11,330 bases of DNA, taken from Candidatus Kaiserbacteria bacterium RIFCSPLOWO2_01_FULL_54_13. Its GTDB lineage: Bacteria; Patescibacteriota; Minisyncoccia; Phycocordibacterales; UBA2100. Location: assembly GCA_001781685.1 (NCBI GenBank), contig MFLZ01000006.1, positions 16,790 through 28,119 of the forward strand, read 5' to 3'. Below, piece by piece: positions 11,060 to 11,330 of this stretch. Every line of letters begins with the position of its first letter. Position 1 is the stretch's first letter. The notes below the pieces were generated by a model. That model was not told the DNA's origin and searched no databases. It saw only the letters and a program-made list of their open reading frames with translations. The translations under genes and the position numbers were made by a program.

Positions 11060-11330
11060 ATGCGAGCAATATCCATCGGATTGGCCTCTCTCCTTCTCGT
11101 GGGAAGCCTAATCCTAGCGCCTCTTGCATTTGCCGAGAGCAACAACAAGGGCAAGTCCCAAGGCAGAGACGACGACAGGAAAGCCTCCGTCTTTGCATTC
11201 CCGTTCGGAGCCCTTGGCACCACGGCTGCGGCGCTCCACGAACAGATCAAGACTCTTCAGGAAACGATCAAGAACCTGCAGTCGCAGCGCAGAGCGCTCA
11301 ACGACGACGATCGAGGCACAACGAGGCTTG
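11060..11330 (+). CDS. Secreted coiled-coil-like protein, 3' truncated by window end
   Basis: The first 90 codons are present. Residues 1-25 are a clear signal peptide (MRAISIGLASLLLVGSLILA, cut after LAFA). A polar stretch follows, rich in Asn, Lys and Asp (SNNKGKSQGRDDDRK), then a short hydrophobic FAFPFGALGT and a long amphipathic helix from about residue 60 (HEQIKTLQETIKNLQSQRRA) with heptad-like spacing. The frame is open to the last base. No family can be named from this part; a periplasmic or surface coiled-coil protein is inferred. The ATG at 11060 is chosen for the signal peptide and the promoter-like inverted repeat 43 bases upstream. Confidence 0.8.
   Translation, partial: MRAISIGLASLLLVGSLILAPLAFAESNNKGKSQGRDDDRKASVFAFPFGALGTTAAALHEQIKTLQETIKNLQSQRRALNDDDRGTTRL

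Noticed and set aside
10864..11250. 128-codon minus-strand frame at the right end
   Set aside because: It reads through the csp terminator and opposite a signal-peptide gene; its peptide shows no domain.

Overview
The window looks like chromosomal DNA of a Candidate Phyla Radiation (Patescibacteria) bacterium, most likely a parcubacterial lineage. This is inferred from the gene set: many very small membrane genes, a DUF5674 protein, a huge Cys-rich secreted protein, an M23-like protein with a lost metal site, and -10 boxes placed only 6-9 bases before start codons. TGA is used as an ordinary stop, which argues against the code-altered Gracilibacteria and Absconditabacteria. No phylogenetic marker (rRNA, ribosomal protein) is present, so the placement is tentative.

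Layout. Bases 1-150 hold a GC-rich tail ending in a hairpin plus T-run that could terminate an upstream + strand gene. On the minus strand follow a 48-aa membrane protein and a YjbQ/UPF0047 enzyme (170-719). Divergent from them lies a DinJ/RelB-YafQ type II toxin-antitoxin pair (890-1465) with a palindrome over its promoter. After a 250-base non-coding gap comes a secreted Gly/Ser/Thr-rich protein made of two ~100-aa tandem repeats (1718-2416).

From 2507 to 10256 everything recognised is on the minus strand. In transcription order: tRNA-Asn(GTT); DUF5674 protein; an unknown 95-aa protein overlapping it by ATGA; a membrane-anchored protein with an M23-like C-terminal domain; a YdeI/OmpD-associated protein; a PH-like membrane protein; a 62-aa two-helix membrane protein; an 85-aa single-pass protein with an NPF-rich tail; and, one base later, a 1304-aa Cys-rich secreted multidomain protein with about 78 cysteines. 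Non-coding gaps between these genes carry 34-nt palindromes and a REP-like hairpin.

The right end is on the + strand: a 52-aa Cys-rich mini-protein, a cold-shock protein with a long leader and strong terminator, and a truncated secreted coiled-coil-like protein with an inverted repeat over its probable -10 box.

The most interesting unit is the two-gene surface cassette 2507-6680. Its NPF-tailed anchor and Cys-rich protein are tightly coupled, it contains recent internal duplications, it is flanked by imperfect ~30-bp direct repeats, and it faces another repeat-built secreted protein tail to tail. A second theme is the recurring near-leaderless promoter architecture.
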